Source: Proteobacteria bacterium SG_bin9
Lineage (GTDB): Bacteria; Pseudomonadota; Alphaproteobacteria; Rhizobiales; Xanthobacteraceae
Direction of reading: 5' to 3'
Assembly: GCA_002083525.1 (NCBI GenBank)
Contig: LWDM01000026.1
Location: 63,939 to 127,938 of the forward strand
Length of the DNA stretch: 64,000 nt
A program made the position numbers and the translations under genes. Below are positions 9,774-20,031 of this stretch, piece after piece; position 1 is the stretch's first letter, and every line of letters begins with the position of its first letter. The notes under the pieces are model-generated. The model did no database searches. It saw only the letters and a program-made list of their open reading frames with translations, and was not told the DNA's origin.

Positions 9774-10507
9774 CGATTGGGGCATTGGGGACCGCGGGCG
9801 CCGGTGAAGGGCGTCCAGTGCTGATTGTGACGGGGCTTGCCCAGGAAGCGCGGATCGCTGCGGGACCGGGCATGTCGGTCATTTGCAGCAGCAGCAATCC
9901 GCATCAGCTGCGCTCGATCCTGAGCGACTTCGATCATTCCAGCATCCGCGGCATCATCTCGTTCGGCGTCGCCGGCGGCCTCGATCCGATGCTGCGCTCC
10001 GGCGATATCGTGGTTGCGACCGAAGTGGTCGCCAACGAGCAACGCTGGCAGGCGGAAACCGGCTTCACCGGCGATCTGATCACCCGCGCCGACATCGGCC
10101 GCCGTCAGGTGGCGCGGGGCATCATCGCGGGCGTTGAAGAGGTGGTGGTCGGTCCGCGCGGCAAGGCTGCGCTGCGCAAGGCTACCGGTGCGGCTGCGGT
10201 CGACATGGAAAGCCACATCGCGGCTCACTATGCAGCCGACAAGGGTCTGCCGTTCGCGGCGCTGCGCGTGATCAGCGATCCGGCGTCGCGGGCGCTGCCG
10301 GCGCTCGCCGTCGATGCATTGAAGCCGTGCGGCAGTATCGATCCGTGGAAGGTGATGAAAGGAATCGCCCGCAATCCGACGGCGATCCCCTCGCTGATGT
10401 CCACGGCGCGGGATTTCAACCGCGCCCTCGAAGGCTTGCGCGGATGTCGCGGGTTTCTCTTCGACGGCCTTTTCGGTGATTTCGTCACGGCCGAGGCCAT
10501 GGCCTGA
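9770..10507 (+). CDS. hpnG: Adenosylhopane nucleosidase/phosphorylase HpnG
   Basis: A 245-residue protein of the nucleoside phosphorylase/MTAN fold. HpnG removes adenine from adenosylhopane on the way to ribosylhopane and bacteriohopanetetrol. Supporting motifs are ISFGVAGGLDP near residue 65, GDIVVATEVV, the AAVDMESH motif with the conserved Glu, and ALRVISDPA with the catalytic Asp. Translation begins at a GTG whose bases overlap the shc TGA (GTGA), indicating coupling. The final 20 or so residues (GCRGFLFDGLFGDF) are unusual and their DNA resembles the 3' end of the convergent hpnH gene (see findings). This is the last gene of the operon; a strong terminator follows. Confidence 0.92.
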   Translation: MTIGALGTAGAGEGRPVLIVTGLAQEARIAAGPGMSVICSSSNPHQLRSILSDFDHSSIRGIISFGVAGGLDPMLRSGDIVVATEVVANEQRWQAETGFTGDLITRADIGRRQVARGIIAGVEEVVVGPRGKAALRKATGAAAVDMESHIAAHYAADKGLPFAALRVISDPASRALPALAVDALKPCGSIDPWKVMKGIARNPTAIPSLMSTARDFNRALEGLRGCRGFLFDGLFGDFVTAEAMA

Positions 10508-10560
10508 GCGCAACACGCTTTGCACGGCGAGAGTCGTGCTGGCCCTAACTCTTTAAAATA

Positions 10561-10592
10561 AAAAAGCCCTCACCGACAGGTGAGGGCTTTTT
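10561..10592. terminator. Bidirectional rho-independent terminator between hpnG and hpnH
   Basis: A perfect 14-bp stem (10561-10574 with 10579-10592, core GCCCTCACC/GGTGAGGGC) closes a 4-base loop (GACA). It has A-runs on the left and T-runs on the right, so it can act on both strands between convergent operons. Confidence 0.92.
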
Positions 10593-10611
10593 GTTCGATC
10601 AGCGATCAAAA

Positions 10612-11766
<1,155 letters not shown>

Positions 11767-11802
11767 GTACGGACAACTTTCGGGCTTGGCGTGAGTTACG
11801 GG

Positions 11803-12729
11803 TCAGCTGGCCATCAGTTCAGACGGCAGCCGGAATTCGATGTTCTCCTCCCGCCCCGGTAGCACAGAAACCGATACCGGTCCGAGCTGCCGCAGCGCTT
11901 CAATCACGTCATCAACCAGAACTTCCGGCGCTGAAGCGCCGGCGGTGATGCCGACTGTTTTTATATCTTTCAGCCATTCCGCCTTCACTTCGCTGCCATC
12001 GGCAACGAGGTAGCTCGGCACCCCAACTTCGGTGCCGATCTCGCGAAGGCGATTTGAGTTCGACGAGTTCTTGGCGCCGACGACGAGAATGACGTCGACC
12101 ACCTTGGAAAGGTCTCTCACCGCCGACTGGCGGTTTTGGGTTGCGTAGCAGATATCGCGGGTATCGGGGCCCTGAATATCAGGGAAACGCTCTTCGAGCG
12201 CCGCGATAATGTCCTTGGTGTCATCAACACTGAGTGTCGTCTGTGTGATGTAGGCGAGGGGCGTGTCGCTCGGCATCTCCAGCGCGGCGACATCCTCGAC
12301 GCTCTGCACCAGCGTCACCGGACCCGGGACCTGGCCCATGGTGCCGACGACTTCCGGATGGCCTTCGTGGCCGATCAGGATCAGCGCGCGGCCCTTGGAA
12401 ACGTAGCGCTTGCCCTGATTGTGCACCTTGGTGACGAGCGGGCAGGTGGCGTTGAGCACCGGAAGATTGCGCGCCGCCGCTTCTTCCTCGACGCTCCGCG
12501 CCACGCCGTGCGCGCTGAACACGGTGACCGCGTTCGCCGGCACCTCGTGCAGGTCCTCGACGAACACCGCGCCCTTCGCCTTCAGGCTCTCGACGACGTA
12601 CTTGTTGTGGACGATTTCGTGCCGAACGTAGACCGGGGGGCCATACTTCTTCAGCGCGCGTTCGACGATCTCGATCGCGCGCACGACTCCCGCGCAGAAC
12701 CCGCGCGGTTGAGCCAGAATGACCTCCAT
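11803..12729 (-). CDS. ispH: 4-hydroxy-3-methylbut-2-enyl diphosphate reductase IspH
   Basis: A 308-residue iron-sulfur enzyme, the last step of the MEP pathway, making IPP and DMAPP. The three conserved Fe-S cysteines are C12 (RGFCAGV), C96 (NATCPLV) and C194 (RDICYATQ); the catalytic Glu region TQTTLS is present. I chose the ATG at 12729 because MEVILAQPRGFCAG is the family start; an in-frame TTG at 12747 would add six residues and overlap the end of dxs. It sits 10 bases after dxs and 36 bases before hpnH, so the isoprenoid supply enzymes appear co-transcribed with hopanoid side-chain synthesis. Confidence 0.94.
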   Translation of the reverse strand: MEVILAQPRGFCAGVVRAIEIVERALKKYGPPVYVRHEIVHNKYVVESLKAKGAVFVEDLHEVPANAVTVFSAHGVARSVEEEAAARNLPVLNATCPLVTKVHNQGKRYVSKGRALILIGHEGHPEVVGTMGQVPGPVTLVQSVEDVAALEMPSDTPLAYITQTTLSVDDTKDIIAALEERFPDIQGPDTRDICYATQNRQSAVRDLSKVVDVILVVGAKNSSNSNRLREIGTEVGVPSYLVADGSEVKAEWLKDIKTVGITAGASAPEVLVDDVIEALRQLGPVSVSVLPGREENIEFRLPSELMAS

Positions 12730-12739
12730 CGGACGCCGA

Positions 12740-14656
12740 TCAAGCAAGCTGCACCGTCCGCTTGTCGGCGTCGCGGCCGAGCGCTTCGAACACCTTGATG
12801 ACGATGCCCTTGGCGTCGAGACCGGCCTGCGCGTACATCGCAGCCGGGCTGTCGTGGTCCTGGAAGAGGTCGGGCAGCATCATGCAGCGAACCTTCAGTC
12901 CCTTGTCGAGCGCGCCGTTGTCCGATAGCGCCTGCAAAACCTGAGCGCTGAAGCCACCCATCGAGCCTTCCTCGATGGTGATCAGCACTTCGTGCTCGCG
13001 GGCCAGACGCAGGACGAGATCGGTGTCCAGCGGCTTGGCAAAGCGTGCATCGGCCACAGTGGCGGTCAAGCCGTGGGACTTTAGAACCTCTGCAGCCTTC
13101 AAACACTCAGCAAGGCGCGTGCCAAGCGAGAGCAAGGCGACGCTCGAGCCTTCCTTGATGATGCGGCCCTTGCCGATCTCGAGGGGGGTGCCGATTTCCG
13201 GCAGCTCGACGCCGATGCCGTCGCCGCGGGGGAAGCGGAAGGCGGAGGGACGATCGTCGATCGCGACCGCGGTCGCGACCATGTGGCGCAGCTCAGCCTC
13301 GTCCGCTGCCGCCATCACGACGAAGTCGGGGAGGCAGCACAGATAGGCCAGATCGAAGGCGCCGGCGTGGGTCGGGCCGTCGGCGCCGACCAGACCGGCG
13401 CGGTCGATGGCAAAGCGCACCGGCAGACGCTGGATGGCTACGTCGTGAACCACCTGGTCATAGGCGCGTTGAAGGAAGGTGGAATAGATCGCCGTAAAAG
13501 GCTTCATCCCCTCGGACGCGAGACCGGCCGCGAAAGTCACACCATGCTGCTCGGCAATACCCACGTCGAACGTGCGGTTCGGGAATGCCTTGCCGAAGAT
13601 GTCGACGCCGGTGCCCGACGGCATTGCCGCGGTGATGGCGACGATCGTGTCGTCCTTTTCGGCGTGCTTCACGAGGCTCTCGCCGAAAACCTTGGTGTAG
13701 GACGGCGCGTTGGCAACGGCCTTGGCCTGCTTGCCGGTGGCGACGTCGAACTTGACGACGCCATGATACTTGTCGGCGGAAGCTTCGGCCGGGGCGTAGC
13801 CTTTGCCCTTCTGGGTGACGACGTGAACGAGGATCGGCCCCTGCTCGGAATCGCGCACGTTGCGCAGCACCGGCAGAAGATGATCGAAGTTATGGCCGTC
13901 GATCGGGCCGACGTAGAAGAAGCCGAGCTCTTCGAACAGTGTGCCGCCCGAGAGGAAGCCGCGCGCATATTCTTCGGCGCGCTGGGCGCCCTTTTCCACG
14001 AACTTCGGCAGCTTCTTCGCGACCTGCTTGGCGGTCTCGCGCAGCGTGCGATAGGTGCGGCCGGAGATCAGGCGCGAGAGATAGGCCGACATGGCGCCAA
14101 CCGGCGGCGCGATCGACATCTCGTTGTCGTTGAGAATGACGATCAGGCGCGAGTCCATGGCGCCGGCGTTGTTCATCGCCTCATAGGCCATGCCCGCCGA
14201 GATGGCGCCGTCGCCGATCACGGCGACAACCGAATTCTTTTTGCCGGCGAGATCGCGGGCGACCGCCATGCCGAGGCCGGCGGAGATCGAGGTCGACGAG
14301 TGCGCGGCACCAAAGCAATCGTATTCGCTCTCGGCGCGCTTGGTGAAACCGGAGAGGCCGCCGCCCTGACGCAGCGTGCGGATACGGTCGCGGCGTTCGG
14401 TCAGGATCTTGTGCGGATATGCCTGATGGCCAACGTCCCAGATGATGCGATCATCCGGCGTATTAAAGACATGGTGCAATGCGACGGTCAGTTCGACCAC
14501 GCCCAAGCCCGCGCCCAGATGTCCGCCGGTGACGGCGACGGCATTGATCGTCTCCGCGCGCAGCTCTTCGGCGAATTGCGTCAGCTTGCTGTCAGGCAAA
14601 GTCCGGAGATCGGCCGGCGACTTAACTGCATCGAGGAGGGGGGTTTTTGATGTCAT
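12740..14656 (-). CDS. dxs: 1-deoxy-D-xylulose-5-phosphate synthase
   Basis: A 638-residue thiamine-diphosphate enzyme condensing pyruvate and glyceraldehyde-3-phosphate, the entry and flux-controlling step of the MEP pathway. The N-terminal TPP/Mg motif begins GDGAISAGM and ends MNNAG near residues 150-165. The transketolase-like domain includes FDVGIAEQH with the catalytic Glu, and the C-terminal domain has EEGSMGGFSAQV. Length and order of domains are standard. It is the first gene of the minus-strand operon dxs-ispH-hpnH and lies head-to-head with hpnN across a 215-base spacer. Whether a second dxs exists elsewhere in the genome cannot be seen here. Confidence 0.97.
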   Translation of the reverse strand: MTSKTPLLDAVKSPADLRTLPDSKLTQFAEELRAETINAVAVTGGHLGAGLGVVELTVALHHVFNTPDDRIIWDVGHQAYPHKILTERRDRIRTLRQGGGLSGFTKRAESEYDCFGAAHSSTSISAGLGMAVARDLAGKKNSVVAVIGDGAISAGMAYEAMNNAGAMDSRLIVILNDNEMSIAPPVGAMSAYLSRLISGRTYRTLRETAKQVAKKLPKFVEKGAQRAEEYARGFLSGGTLFEELGFFYVGPIDGHNFDHLLPVLRNVRDSEQGPILVHVVTQKGKGYAPAEASADKYHGVVKFDVATGKQAKAVANAPSYTKVFGESLVKHAEKDDTIVAITAAMPSGTGVDIFGKAFPNRTFDVGIAEQHGVTFAAGLASEGMKPFTAIYSTFLQRAYDQVVHDVAIQRLPVRFAIDRAGLVGADGPTHAGAFDLAYLCCLPDFVVMAAADEAELRHMVATAVAIDDRPSAFRFPRGDGIGVELPEIGTPLEIGKGRIIKEGSSVALLSLGTRLAECLKAAEVLKSHGLTATVADARFAKPLDTDLVLRLAREHEVLITIEEGSMGGFSAQVLQALSDNGALDKGLKVRCMMLPDLFQDHDSPAAMYAQAGLDAKGIVIKVFEALGRDADKRTVQLA

Positions 14657-14871
14657 AACGCAACTTTCAAATGTGGTCGGAAACAGGCGTCTGGACCTTG
14701 TTTGTTCCGCGCTTTATGGCAGATATTCAGAATGAAAACAGTACCCTGACACTTTTTATGCCATTTTTGCGCGCATTTGAAGCCGAGCTTGCCGGCCGCC
14801 TTCGAGATAGGTAACCGGTCCCACGTCGGCCCGCGATTTTAGGCGCCGTCCCCCCAATAGAAAGAATAAAA
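14657..14871. other. Divergent spacer between dxs and hpnN
   Basis: 215 bases carrying the promoters for dxs-ispH-hpnH (leftward) and hpnN (rightward). It is more AT-rich than the genes (for example AGAAAGAATAAAA just before hpnN). I do not see a clear operator, riboswitch or small gene. Confidence 0.5.
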
Positions 14872-17466
14872 GTGCTGAAGAGCCTTGTTGTTTCACTTGT
14901 GAATGCATGCACACGATTTGCCTCATTTACTGTGGCGATTGCAGTCATTCTGACCGGCGCGGCTGGGTATTATTCAGCCCGGAACTTCGCAATCACGACT
15001 GATATTGGGAAGCTGATCTCGCCCAACCTGGAGTGGCGTCAGCGGGAGATCGACTACGAAAAGTGGTTCCCGGACCGCAATAAGCTGATTCTGGCGGTGG
15101 TTGAGGCGCCGACTCCGGAGCTGGCGGGGATCGCCAGCGTCGCCCTTGAACAAAAACTTTCGGGCCGGAATAAGGAATTCCAGTCGGTCAAACGCGGCGG
15201 CGGCGGCGATTTTTTCGAGCAGAACGGGCTATTATTCCTGCCAACTCAAGAGGTTGAGCAGACGACCCGGCAGCTGGCCGAGGCCAGCCCCATCATCGAA
15301 GTGCTGGTCGGGGATGCGAATTGGCGGGGCCTGACCGGAGCGGTCGAGTTCGGCCTGCAGGGCGCCACGCGCGGCCGCTATCCGCTCGACGGTGTGGCCA
15401 AGCCGTTCAACGCGGCGGCCGAGACCATCGAAAAGGCGCTGGCGGGCAAGCCCGCGGCCTTCTCCTGGCAGGAACTCACCAGCCAGAAGCCGCCCACCCC
15501 GGGGGACCGGCGAGCCTTCCTGCAGATCACCCCGATCCTCGATTTTAATGCCCTGGAACCCGGCGGCGCCGCCACCGACTCCATCCGCCAGGCGGTGAAG
15601 GAACTGGACCTCGCCGGCAAGTATCAGGCGCGGGTGCGGCTGACCGGCCCGGTGCCGATCGCCAATGAGGAGTTTGCCACGCTTCAGGAAGGCGCGCTGG
15701 TCAACCACACCGCCACCGTCCTGATCGTCCTGCTGATCCTGTGGCTGGCGCTGAAGTCGCCGAAGATCATCGTTGCCGTGTTCCTCACGCTGATCGTCGG
15801 CCTCGCGCTGACGACTGCCGTCGGATTGATGATGGTCGGCGCGCTCAATCTGATCTCGATCGCGTTCTTCGTATTATTCGTCGGCCTCGGCGTCGACTTC
15901 GGCATTCAGTACAGCGTCCGCTATCGCTCCGAGCGCTATAAGTCGGGCGAGCTCGTCACAGCCATCTCGAAGGCGGCCGAATATTCCGCGGTCCCGTTGT
16001 CGCTTGCCGCGGTCGCGACCGCCGCCGGCTTCCTGTCGTTCCTGCCGACAGCCTATCGCGGCGTATCCGAACTCGGTCAGATCGCCGGCGCCGGCATGGT
16101 CATCGCGTTCTTGTGCGCCATCACGGTGCTGCCGGCGCTGCTCAAGCTGTTCAACCCCGCGGGCGAGGAGGAGCCACTCGGCTACAAGTTCCTCGCGCCG
16201 GTCGATCGCTTCCTGGAAAATCACCGTGTTGCGATCATCGCCAGCACGCTCGCGATCGCGGTGGCGGGCCTGCCGCTGCTCTACTACCTGCGCTTCGACT
16301 TCAATCCGATCAACCTGCGCAGCCCGAAGGTCGAGTCGATCGCGACCTATCTCGATCTGCGCAGCGATCCGAACACTTCGACCAATGCGATCGAGGTAAT
16401 CGCCGCCAACCAGGCCGAAGCCAAGCAGGTGATGGAGAAGCTGTCGAAGCTGCCGGAAGTATCGCAGGTGAGGTCGCTCGACAGCTTCGTGCCGCAGGAT
16501 CAGCAGCCGAAGCTGCGGGCGATCCGCAACGCCGCGCGCGAACTCGGGCCGGCATTGAAGACGGATCCGGACGACAAGCCGCCGACCGATGCCGAGAACA
16601 TGGAAGCGGTGCGGCTGACCATCGCCAATCTGCGCAAGGTTGCCGGCAATGGCGCATCGCCCGGCGCCGCGGCGGCGCGCCGTCTCGCCAATGCGCTTGA
16701 TGCGGTTGCGAAGGCTGACAAGCCGCTGCGTGACACGGCGGAGGCCGCGTTCGTGCTGCCGCTGAAGGCGATGACCGGTCAGTTGGGGCAGCTGCTGCAA
16801 GCGAAACCGGTCACCGACAAGACGCTGCCGCAGGATCTGCAGCAGGAGTGGCGCACGCCGGACGGACGCGTCCGGGTTGAAGCGCTGCCGAGCGGCGATC
16901 CGAACGACAACGAAACGCTGCGCAAGTTCGCCGCGGCCGTCAAAGTCGCAGCGCCGAGCGCCATCGGCGGTCCGGTCTCGATTCTCGAGTCGGGCGACAC
17001 CATCGTGAAGGCGTTCATCCAGGCCGGTGCATGGGCGCTGCTCTCGATCGCGATCCTGCTTTGGATCGTGCTGCGGCGGATCGGCGATGTGCTGCTGACG
17101 TTGCTGCCGCTGATCCTTGCCGGCGTCGTGACGCTGGAAATCTGCGTGCTGATCGGCCTGCCGATGAACTTCGCCAACATCATTGCGCTGCCGCTGCTGC
17201 TTGGCATCGGCGTCGCCTTCAAGATCTATTACGTCACGGCATGGCGCGCAGGTCAGACCGATCTGCTGCAGTCGAGCCTGACGCGTGCGATCTTCTGGAG
17301 TGCGCTGACGACTGCGACCGCCTTCGGCAGCCTGTGGCTGTCGAGCCATCCCGGCACCTCAAGCATGGGCAAGCTGCTGGCGCTGTCGCTGGTGACGACG
17401 CTGGCGGCGGCGGTGCTGTTCCAGCCGGCGCTGATGGGCAAGCCGCGCGAGATCGAAGAGGAATAA
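14872..17466 (+). CDS. hpnN: Hopanoid transporter HpnN (RND/MMPL superfamily)
   Basis: An 864-residue inner-membrane RND-type protein that moves hopanoids from the inner to the outer membrane (known for R. palustris HpnN). Layout: TM1 near residues 5-35, a periplasmic domain (about 40-275), a block of five TM helices (about 280-440), a second periplasmic domain (about 465-715) and a second TM block (about 720-855). The helix segment with FVGLGVDFGIQYSV matches the MMPL/SSD family. Translation starts at GTG 14872 (MLKSLV). It stands alone on the + strand between the dxs operon and the DUF2147 gene; a 14-base palindrome (17503-17516) lies just past its end. Confidence 0.94.
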   Translation: MLKSLVVSLVNACTRFASFTVAIAVILTGAAGYYSARNFAITTDIGKLISPNLEWRQREIDYEKWFPDRNKLILAVVEAPTPELAGIASVALEQKLSGRNKEFQSVKRGGGGDFFEQNGLLFLPTQEVEQTTRQLAEASPIIEVLVGDANWRGLTGAVEFGLQGATRGRYPLDGVAKPFNAAAETIEKALAGKPAAFSWQELTSQKPPTPGDRRAFLQITPILDFNALEPGGAATDSIRQAVKELDLAGKYQARVRLTGPVPIANEEFATLQEGALVNHTATVLIVLLILWLALKSPKIIVAVFLTLIVGLALTTAVGLMMVGALNLISIAFFVLFVGLGVDFGIQYSVRYRSERYKSGELVTAISKAAEYSAVPLSLAAVATAAGFLSFLPTAYRGVSELGQIAGAGMVIAFLCAITVLPALLKLFNPAGEEEPLGYKFLAPVDRFLENHRVAIIASTLAIAVAGLPLLYYLRFDFNPINLRSPKVESIATYLDLRSDPNTSTNAIEVIAANQAEAKQVMEKLSKLPEVSQVRSLDSFVPQDQQPKLRAIRNAARELGPALKTDPDDKPPTDAENMEAVRLTIANLRKVAGNGASPGAAAARRLANALDAVAKADKPLRDTAEAAFVLPLKAMTGQLGQLLQAKPVTDKTLPQDLQQEWRTPDGRVRVEALPSGDPNDNETLRKFAAAVKVAAPSAIGGPVSILESGDTIVKAFIQAGAWALLSIAILLWIVLRRIGDVLLTLLPLILAGVVTLEICVLIGLPMNFANIIALPLLLGIGVAFKIYYVTAWRAGQTDLLQSSLTRAIFWSALTTATAFGSLWLSSHPGTSSMGKLLALSLVTTLAAAVLFQPALMGKPREIEEE

Positions 17467-17559
17467 CGCGCGCTCTAGACCGACGACGAACGGCATACGA
17501 TAAGAGCCGCGGCTCTGTCTATTTCGTAGCCGTCTGTTTCGTGTCTGCCGTTGATCGGT

Positions 17560-18249
17560 TTACTTCGCCTTGCCGCCCGGAGGGGCGACGGGAGGCATCG
17601 TCAAAGCGATCTCGGGAATCGCGCAGATGTCATCGAGCGGATTGGCAGGCGCAGCTCCGGTCTTGGAGGCTGCCGTGGTGGCAGCGCCCGTTTTAGGTGC
17701 CGCCGCAGGCGCAGGTGCGGGAGTTTTCGGAGCGGCCGCAGGCGCCGGGGCAGGCGCGGCCGTCTTCTGTCCCGCAGGGGCCGGGCCTGTCTTGGGTGCG
17801 CCCGGAGGCGGTGTCAGCTCGACCACGCGAGTCCACGTTTGACCACCGCACAGGAAACCGAGGACGCAGCCTTTGATCTCCAGTTTGTCGGCCGACAGCA
17901 GCTTTATGCTCGAATCATACGACTTGCCGTCCTGCGAATTGTAGACGGTGCCGTGCCATTCCTCGGTGCCGGCCTTTTTCTTCATGTTGAGAAGCGTCGG
18001 CATGCCAAGCGTCGGGCGGCCCTTTTTGCTGGCGTCGGGATTCTCCTTGTCGACGCCGCCGGGTCTTTTTTCCCATGCAATCACACCCCATTTTGCGGGT
18101 CCGCAGTCGACAATGCGTACGTGGGCGAGCCCTTCTTCGACCAGCCAGTCACCGTTGACTTCCGCCGCATTTGACGAGGCTGCTGTCGCCACCAAAATCA
18201 ATCCGGTATAGAGAACTGTTCGCATAAAACCTCTTAGGCGCTGCAACAT
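17560..18249 (-). CDS. DUF2147 family periplasmic protein with Ala/Pro-rich tail
   Basis: A 229-residue exported protein of unknown function. A signal peptide (MRTVLYTGLILVATAASSNAA) precedes a DUF2147-like domain: NGDWLVEEG at the start of the mature protein, VRIVDCG, a GTVYNSQDGKSY strand pair and GCVLGFLCGGQTW, with paired cysteines. The last 80 or so residues are low-complexity Ala/Pro/Lys repeats (AAAPKT-like units), then a short hydrophobic tail. Start candidates are ATG 18249 (used) and ATG 18225, which is the more typical signal-peptide start. It sits between hpnN and hpnO on the opposite strand and is divergent from hpnO, so a link with hopanoid or envelope biology is possible but inferred from position only. 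Confidence 0.8.
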   Translation of the reverse strand: MLQRLRGFMRTVLYTGLILVATAASSNAAEVNGDWLVEEGLAHVRIVDCGPAKWGVIAWEKRPGGVDKENPDASKKGRPTLGMPTLLNMKKKAGTEEWHGTVYNSQDGKSYDSSIKLLSADKLEIKGCVLGFLCGGQTWTRVVELTPPPGAPKTGPAPAGQKTAAPAPAPAAAPKTPAPAPAAAPKTGAATTAASKTGAAPANPLDDICAIPEIALTMPPVAPPGGKAK

Positions 18250-18339
18250 TGTTGACCTCGGCCGAAAGTTTGGCAGGTCAAATCGCCGCAATGGTGGTTT
18301 TGGGTTGACTGCACACCAATGAAGCGAAGTATGTAGCCG

Positions 18340-19731
18340 ATGGTATATCCGAATCTTGACGTTTCCGAGATGTTTGTCGACAGGCAGTCGCAGCGCAGTG
18401 TCATGCACGCGCGGCACTTGAACGAACAGCTTGTCCGCGTCCTTAAAACCATTGGCTATGATGTTGGGTTCCAGAGCGGCAAGGGGCAATACCTCTATGA
18501 CCGCGACGGTGCGCGTTATCTCGATCTTTTGAGTGGGTTCGGCGTTTTCGCCATCGGCCGCAATCACCCGACACTGCGCAATGCCCTGAAGAGCGTCCTC
18601 GACAGCGATCTGCCGAATCTCGTGCAGATGGACGTTTCGACCCTGGCCGGTGTTCTGGCCGAGCGCCTGCTCGCCCACATGCCGTATCTGGATAAGGCGT
18701 TCTTCTGCAACTCCGGCGCGGAAGCGGTGGAGGCCTCGATCAAATTTGCTCGCAACGCGACGGGCCGGCAGGGAATCGTCCATTGCGCCAAGTCGTATCA
18801 CGGACTGACCTACGGTGCGTTGTCGCTGACCGACGATGCAAACTTTCGCGGCGGCTTCGAGCCGCTGCTGCCGGGCTGCACCGTGGTGCCGTTCAATGAT
18901 CTCGCGGCGCTCGAACAGGCGCTGTCATCGCGCCAGGTGGCGGCGTTCATCGTCGAGCCGATTCAGGGCAAGGGCGTCAACATTCCGAGCGACGATTACC
19001 TGCCGGGTGCAGCTGCGCTCTGCAAAAAGTACGGCACCTTGTTCGTTGCCGACGAAGTGCAAACCGGTCTCGGCCGCACCGGCCGCTTCCTCGCCGTCGA
19101 ACACTGGAACGTCGAGCCCGATATGGTTCTGTTGGCGAAAGCATTGTCGGGCGGCCATGTGCCGGTCGGTGCGGTGCTGACGCGCAAGGGTGTCTTCGAC
19201 AAAATTTTCGACCGCATGGATCGCGCGGTCGTGCACGGCTCGACCTTCTCGAAGAACGACCTGGCGATGGCTGCGGGCATTGCGACGCTCGAAGTCATGA
19301 AGTCCGAGCGTCTTGTCGAGAATGCCGCCAAGCGCGGCGCGCAGATTCGCCTCTCGCTCAACAATCTGCTGCCGAAGTACGAGCTTCTGAAGGAAGTGCG
19401 CGGCAAGGGGTTGATGATCGGCGTCGAGTTCGGTCCGCCGAAGTCGCTGGGGCTCAAGGCCTCATGGAATTTGCTGGAGAGCGCAAGCAAAGGCTTGTTC
19501 TGCCAGCTCATCACCATTCCGCTGTTCAAGGATCACAAGATCCTCACGCAAGTCGCCGGCCACGGCAGCCACACCATCAAGCTACTGCCGCCATTGATGA
19601 TCGACGACGCGGATTGCAGCTGGATCGAGAAATCGTTCGATGACGTGATCGCCGCCTCGCATCGCGTGCCCGGCGCAGTCTGGTCGCTCGGCAAGACGCT
19701 GATGGACAACGCCGTGCGCAAATCGGCTTAG
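18340..19731 (+). CDS. hpnO: Hopanoid aminotransferase HpnO (class III, PLP)
   Basis: A 463-residue class III aminotransferase of the acetylornithine/succinylornithine type. HpnO is needed to make aminobacteriohopanetriol in R. palustris. PLP motifs: the CNSGAEAVE phosphate-binding segment, SYHGLTYGAL with the ring-stacking region, FVADEVQTGLGRTG with the conserved Asp, and the Schiff-base Lys at K267 in LLAKALSGG. Start ATG 18340 leaves a 90-base divergent spacer to the DUF2147 gene; a second in-frame ATG at 18370 cannot be excluded because no clear Shine-Dalgarno precedes 18340. A hairpin terminator follows. Confidence 0.92.
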   Translation: MVYPNLDVSEMFVDRQSQRSVMHARHLNEQLVRVLKTIGYDVGFQSGKGQYLYDRDGARYLDLLSGFGVFAIGRNHPTLRNALKSVLDSDLPNLVQMDVSTLAGVLAERLLAHMPYLDKAFFCNSGAEAVEASIKFARNATGRQGIVHCAKSYHGLTYGALSLTDDANFRGGFEPLLPGCTVVPFNDLAALEQALSSRQVAAFIVEPIQGKGVNIPSDDYLPGAAALCKKYGTLFVADEVQTGLGRTGRFLAVEHWNVEPDMVLLAKALSGGHVPVGAVLTRKGVFDKIFDRMDRAVVHGSTFSKNDLAMAAGIATLEVMKSERLVENAAKRGAQIRLSLNNLLPKYELLKEVRGKGLMIGVEFGPPKSLGLKASWNLLESASKGLFCQLITIPLFKDHKILTQVAGHGSHTIKLLPPLMIDDADCSWIEKSFDDVIAASHRVPGAVWSLGKTLMDNAVRKSA

Positions 19732-19753
19732 GTCAGTTCCGAAGTTCGAAACA

Positions 19754-19780
19754 AAAACGGCCGCGTGAAGCGGCCGTTTT
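19754..19780. terminator. Terminator between hpnO and a small convergent gene
   Basis: An 11-bp stem (19754-19764 with 19770-19780, core CGGCCGC/GCGGCCG) around a GTGAA loop, flanked by A-rich and T-rich runs on the two sides, so usable in both directions. Confidence 0.9.
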
Positions 19781-19803
19781 CGTTTTCAATATTGAAAATG
19801 GAC

Positions 19804-20031
19804 TTACTGGCCGTGGCTCTTCAGCATGGCGTCGCAGGACTTCGAGATCTTCGGCCGGGTCTGCTGCAGACACGCGAGAATGACGAAGTCGCCTTCCTGC
19901 ATCACCGAGCGGCAATACTTGGACACGTCACCGCCGCAGACCTTCTGCTGTTCGGGCGTGCCGCGACCTTGCGCGAAGGCGCTGGTTGAGGCGATGGCGA
20001 AAAGGGAGAGCAATGCAAATGTCTTCAGCAT
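19804..20031 (-). CDS. Small secreted cysteine-rich protein
   Basis: A 75-residue protein with a signal peptide (MLKTFALLSLFAIASTSAFA) and a mature part of about 54 residues with four cysteines in the pattern VCGGDVSKYC ... ILACL ... SKSCD. This spacing resembles the Cys-rich GLG1-type repeat found as a single copy in small rhizobial exported proteins. Two disulfides would stabilise a small helical domain in the periplasm. No function is known to me. It is monocistronic, facing the shared terminator downstream of hpnO. Confidence 0.78.
   Translation of the reverse strand: MLKTFALLSLFAIASTSAFAQGRGTPEQQKVCGGDVSKYCRSVMQEGDFVILACLQQTRPKISKSCDAMLKSHGQ

Noticed and set aside
17503..17516. AGAGCC-GC-GGCTCT palindrome after hpnN as a terminator
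   Set aside because: Stem short, almost no loop and no T-run; too weak to call.
18305..18335. TTGACT and TATGTA upstream of hpnO as a promoter
   Set aside because: The spacing of 19 is marginal and the -10 would lie 5 bases before the chosen start codon, leaving almost no leader.
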